Source: an uncultured Devosia sp. | Lineage (GTDB): Bacteria > Pseudomonadota > Alphaproteobacteria > Rhizobiales > Devosiaceae | NCBI GenBank assembly: GCA_946481445.1 | Contig: CAMLOA010000131.1 | Location: forward strand, 1 to 6,245 | Direction of reading: 5' to 3' | DNA: 6,245 nt | Part shown: positions 5,389 to 6,245 of the stretch, piece by piece | Numbering within the stretch: position 1 is the stretch's first letter | Layout: each line of letters opens with the position of its first letter | Notes under the pieces: generated by a model | What the model saw: only the letters and a program-made list of their open reading frames with translations | The model's database searches: none | What the model was told of the DNA's origin: nothing | Program-made: the position numbers and the translations under genes

Positions 5389-6245
5389 ATGGACACGCAA
5401 CAGGCATGGCCGCAAGGCGTCTTTCCGGCGCGGCTGATCGAACTTCTGCACAACCGGGGCGCCATCGCAACGGCCCGACCTTTCGACGCCGATCAGGTGC
5501 AGCCGGCCAGCCTGGACCTTCGGCTCGGCAGCGTTGCCTACCGCGTCCGATCGAGCTTTCTGCCCGGGCCGAGCCATTCGGTGGCCGAACGGATCGAAGC
5601 CCTCAAGCTGCATGAAATCGACCTCGCCCATGGCGCCGTCCTCGAGCGCGGCTGCGTCTACCTGGTGCCGCTGCAGGAGAGCCTGGCCCTGCCGGAAGCC
5701 GTCAGCGCCTCGGCCAATCCCAAGAGTTCGACCGGGCGCCTCGATGTCTTTACCCGCGTCATCGGCGATCGTGCGCGCGGCTTCGACCAGATGCCTTCCG
5801 GCTATGCCGGGCCGCTCTATCTTGAAATCAGCCCGCGCACATTCCCGGTGCTCGTGCGCACCGGTTCGCGCCTCAGCCAGATGCGCTTCCGCAGCGGCGA
5901 CAACCGTCTGACCGTCGCCGAACACCAGGCCCTGCATGCCAGCGACACCCTGGTCTTCGATGGCAACGTGCCAGTGGGCGAAGGGGTGGCGCTCTCCATC
6001 GACCTCCTGGGCGAAGGCCGCAACGGGCTCGTCGGCTTCCGGTCCAAGAGGCATACCGCGGTCGTGGACGTCGACAAGAAGGGCGCTCTGGACGTGCTCG
6101 ACTTCTGGGACCCGCTGGTCAACCGTGGCAAGGCCGAGCTGATCCTCGATCCGGACGAATTCTACATCCTGGTCAGCCACGAGGCGGTCCATGTACCACC
6201 GACGCACGCGGCCGAGATGGTGCCGTTCGATCCGCTGGTCGGCGA
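5389..6245 (+). CDS. dcd: dCTP deaminase, long two-domain form, 3' end cut by window
   Basis: Dcd converts dCTP to dUTP, feeding dUMP for thymidylate synthesis. The 285 residues present match the long alphaproteobacterial dCTP deaminase family, usually about 360 residues, so around 75 are missing. The first half has SLDLRLG (41-47), NPKSSTGRLDVFTRVIGD (110-127), which corresponds to the nucleotide-binding PKSS-x-GR loop of classical Dcd, and GPLYLEISPRTFPVLVRTGSRLSQMRF (141-167), where E146 aligns with the catalytic glutamate of E. coli Dcd. The second half repeats the same fold pattern (SIDLLGEG at 203-210; FYILVSHEAVHVP at 258-270). ATG 5389 is the best start, although the ribosome-binding site is weak (GGAG about 13 bases upstream). 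A weak promoter, TTGGCG (5331-5336) with TAGGGA (5354-5359) after 17 bases, is possible. It is divergent from metZ. Confidence 0.92.
   Translation, partial: MDTQQAWPQGVFPARLIELLHNRGAIATARPFDADQVQPASLDLRLGSVAYRVRSSFLPGPSHSVAERIEALKLHEIDLAHGAVLERGCVYLVPLQESLALPEAVSASANPKSSTGRLDVFTRVIGDRARGFDQMPSGYAGPLYLEISPRTFPVLVRTGSRLSQMRFRSGDNRLTVAEHQALHASDTLVFDGNVPVGEGVALSIDLLGEGRNGLVGFRSKRHTAVVDVDKKGALDVLDFWDPLVNRGKAELILDPDEFYILVSHEAVHVPPTHAAEMVPFDPLVG

Noticed and set aside
5353..6207. Long - strand open frame (284 codons) opposite dcd
   Set aside because: It is the antisense shadow of the Dcd coding frame; no recognisable domain.
1..6245. Mobile element, phage or defence island
   Set aside because: No transposase, integrase, terminal repeats, direct-repeat array or tRNA gene was seen; the genes are metabolic or housekeeping apart from the TetR/DUF2306 pair.

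Overview
The window looks like chromosomal housekeeping DNA from an alphaproteobacterium, most likely Hyphomicrobiales and possibly Devosia-like; the genus is an inference. The reasons are high GC content (judged by eye), a class I lysyl-tRNA synthetase, a MetZ-type O-succinylhomoserine sulfhydrylase behind a SAM-II riboswitch, a two-domain Dcd, and a small stand-alone TerB-like protein. No mobile element, tRNA, rRNA or CRISPR array was seen. Both ends cut a gene.

Left part (1-1853): lysK (class I LysRS) runs leftwards off the window and starts with TTG at 1302. A TerB-like gene diverges from it across a 137-base gap (1440-1853, + strand).

Middle part (1832-3163): a TetR-family repressor (- strand) and a DUF2306 membrane protein (+ strand) diverge from a 90-base control region. 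That region holds three copies of a 15-bp palindrome, CTTGACAnTGTCAAG. The copies overlap the candidate -35 boxes of both genes and the leader of the membrane gene, which predicts joint repression of both. Each end of this pair overlaps its convergent neighbour: 22 bases with the TerB-like gene, and 4 bases (CTAG, the stop codon on both strands) with the solute-binding gene.

Right part (3160-5340): metZ and a periplasmic family 3 solute-binding protein form a leftward two-gene operon joined by a TGATG stop/start overlap. The leader carries, in order, a candidate sigma70 promoter, a SAM-II aptamer and an intrinsic terminator. A possible antiterminator stem would use the aptamer's 3' strand, so SAM would switch off both methionine synthesis and the binding protein by premature termination. 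The binding protein appears to lack the arginine that normally grips an amino acid carboxylate and has no visible permease or ATPase partner, so its ligand is open.

Right edge (5389-6245): a long-form dCTP deaminase (dcd) diverges from metZ and is cut by the window end.

The most interesting items are the SAM-II/terminator leader controlling a metZ plus orphan binding protein operon, and the three-site operator between the TetR and DUF2306 genes. None of the protein families is new; the arrangements are what merit a look.
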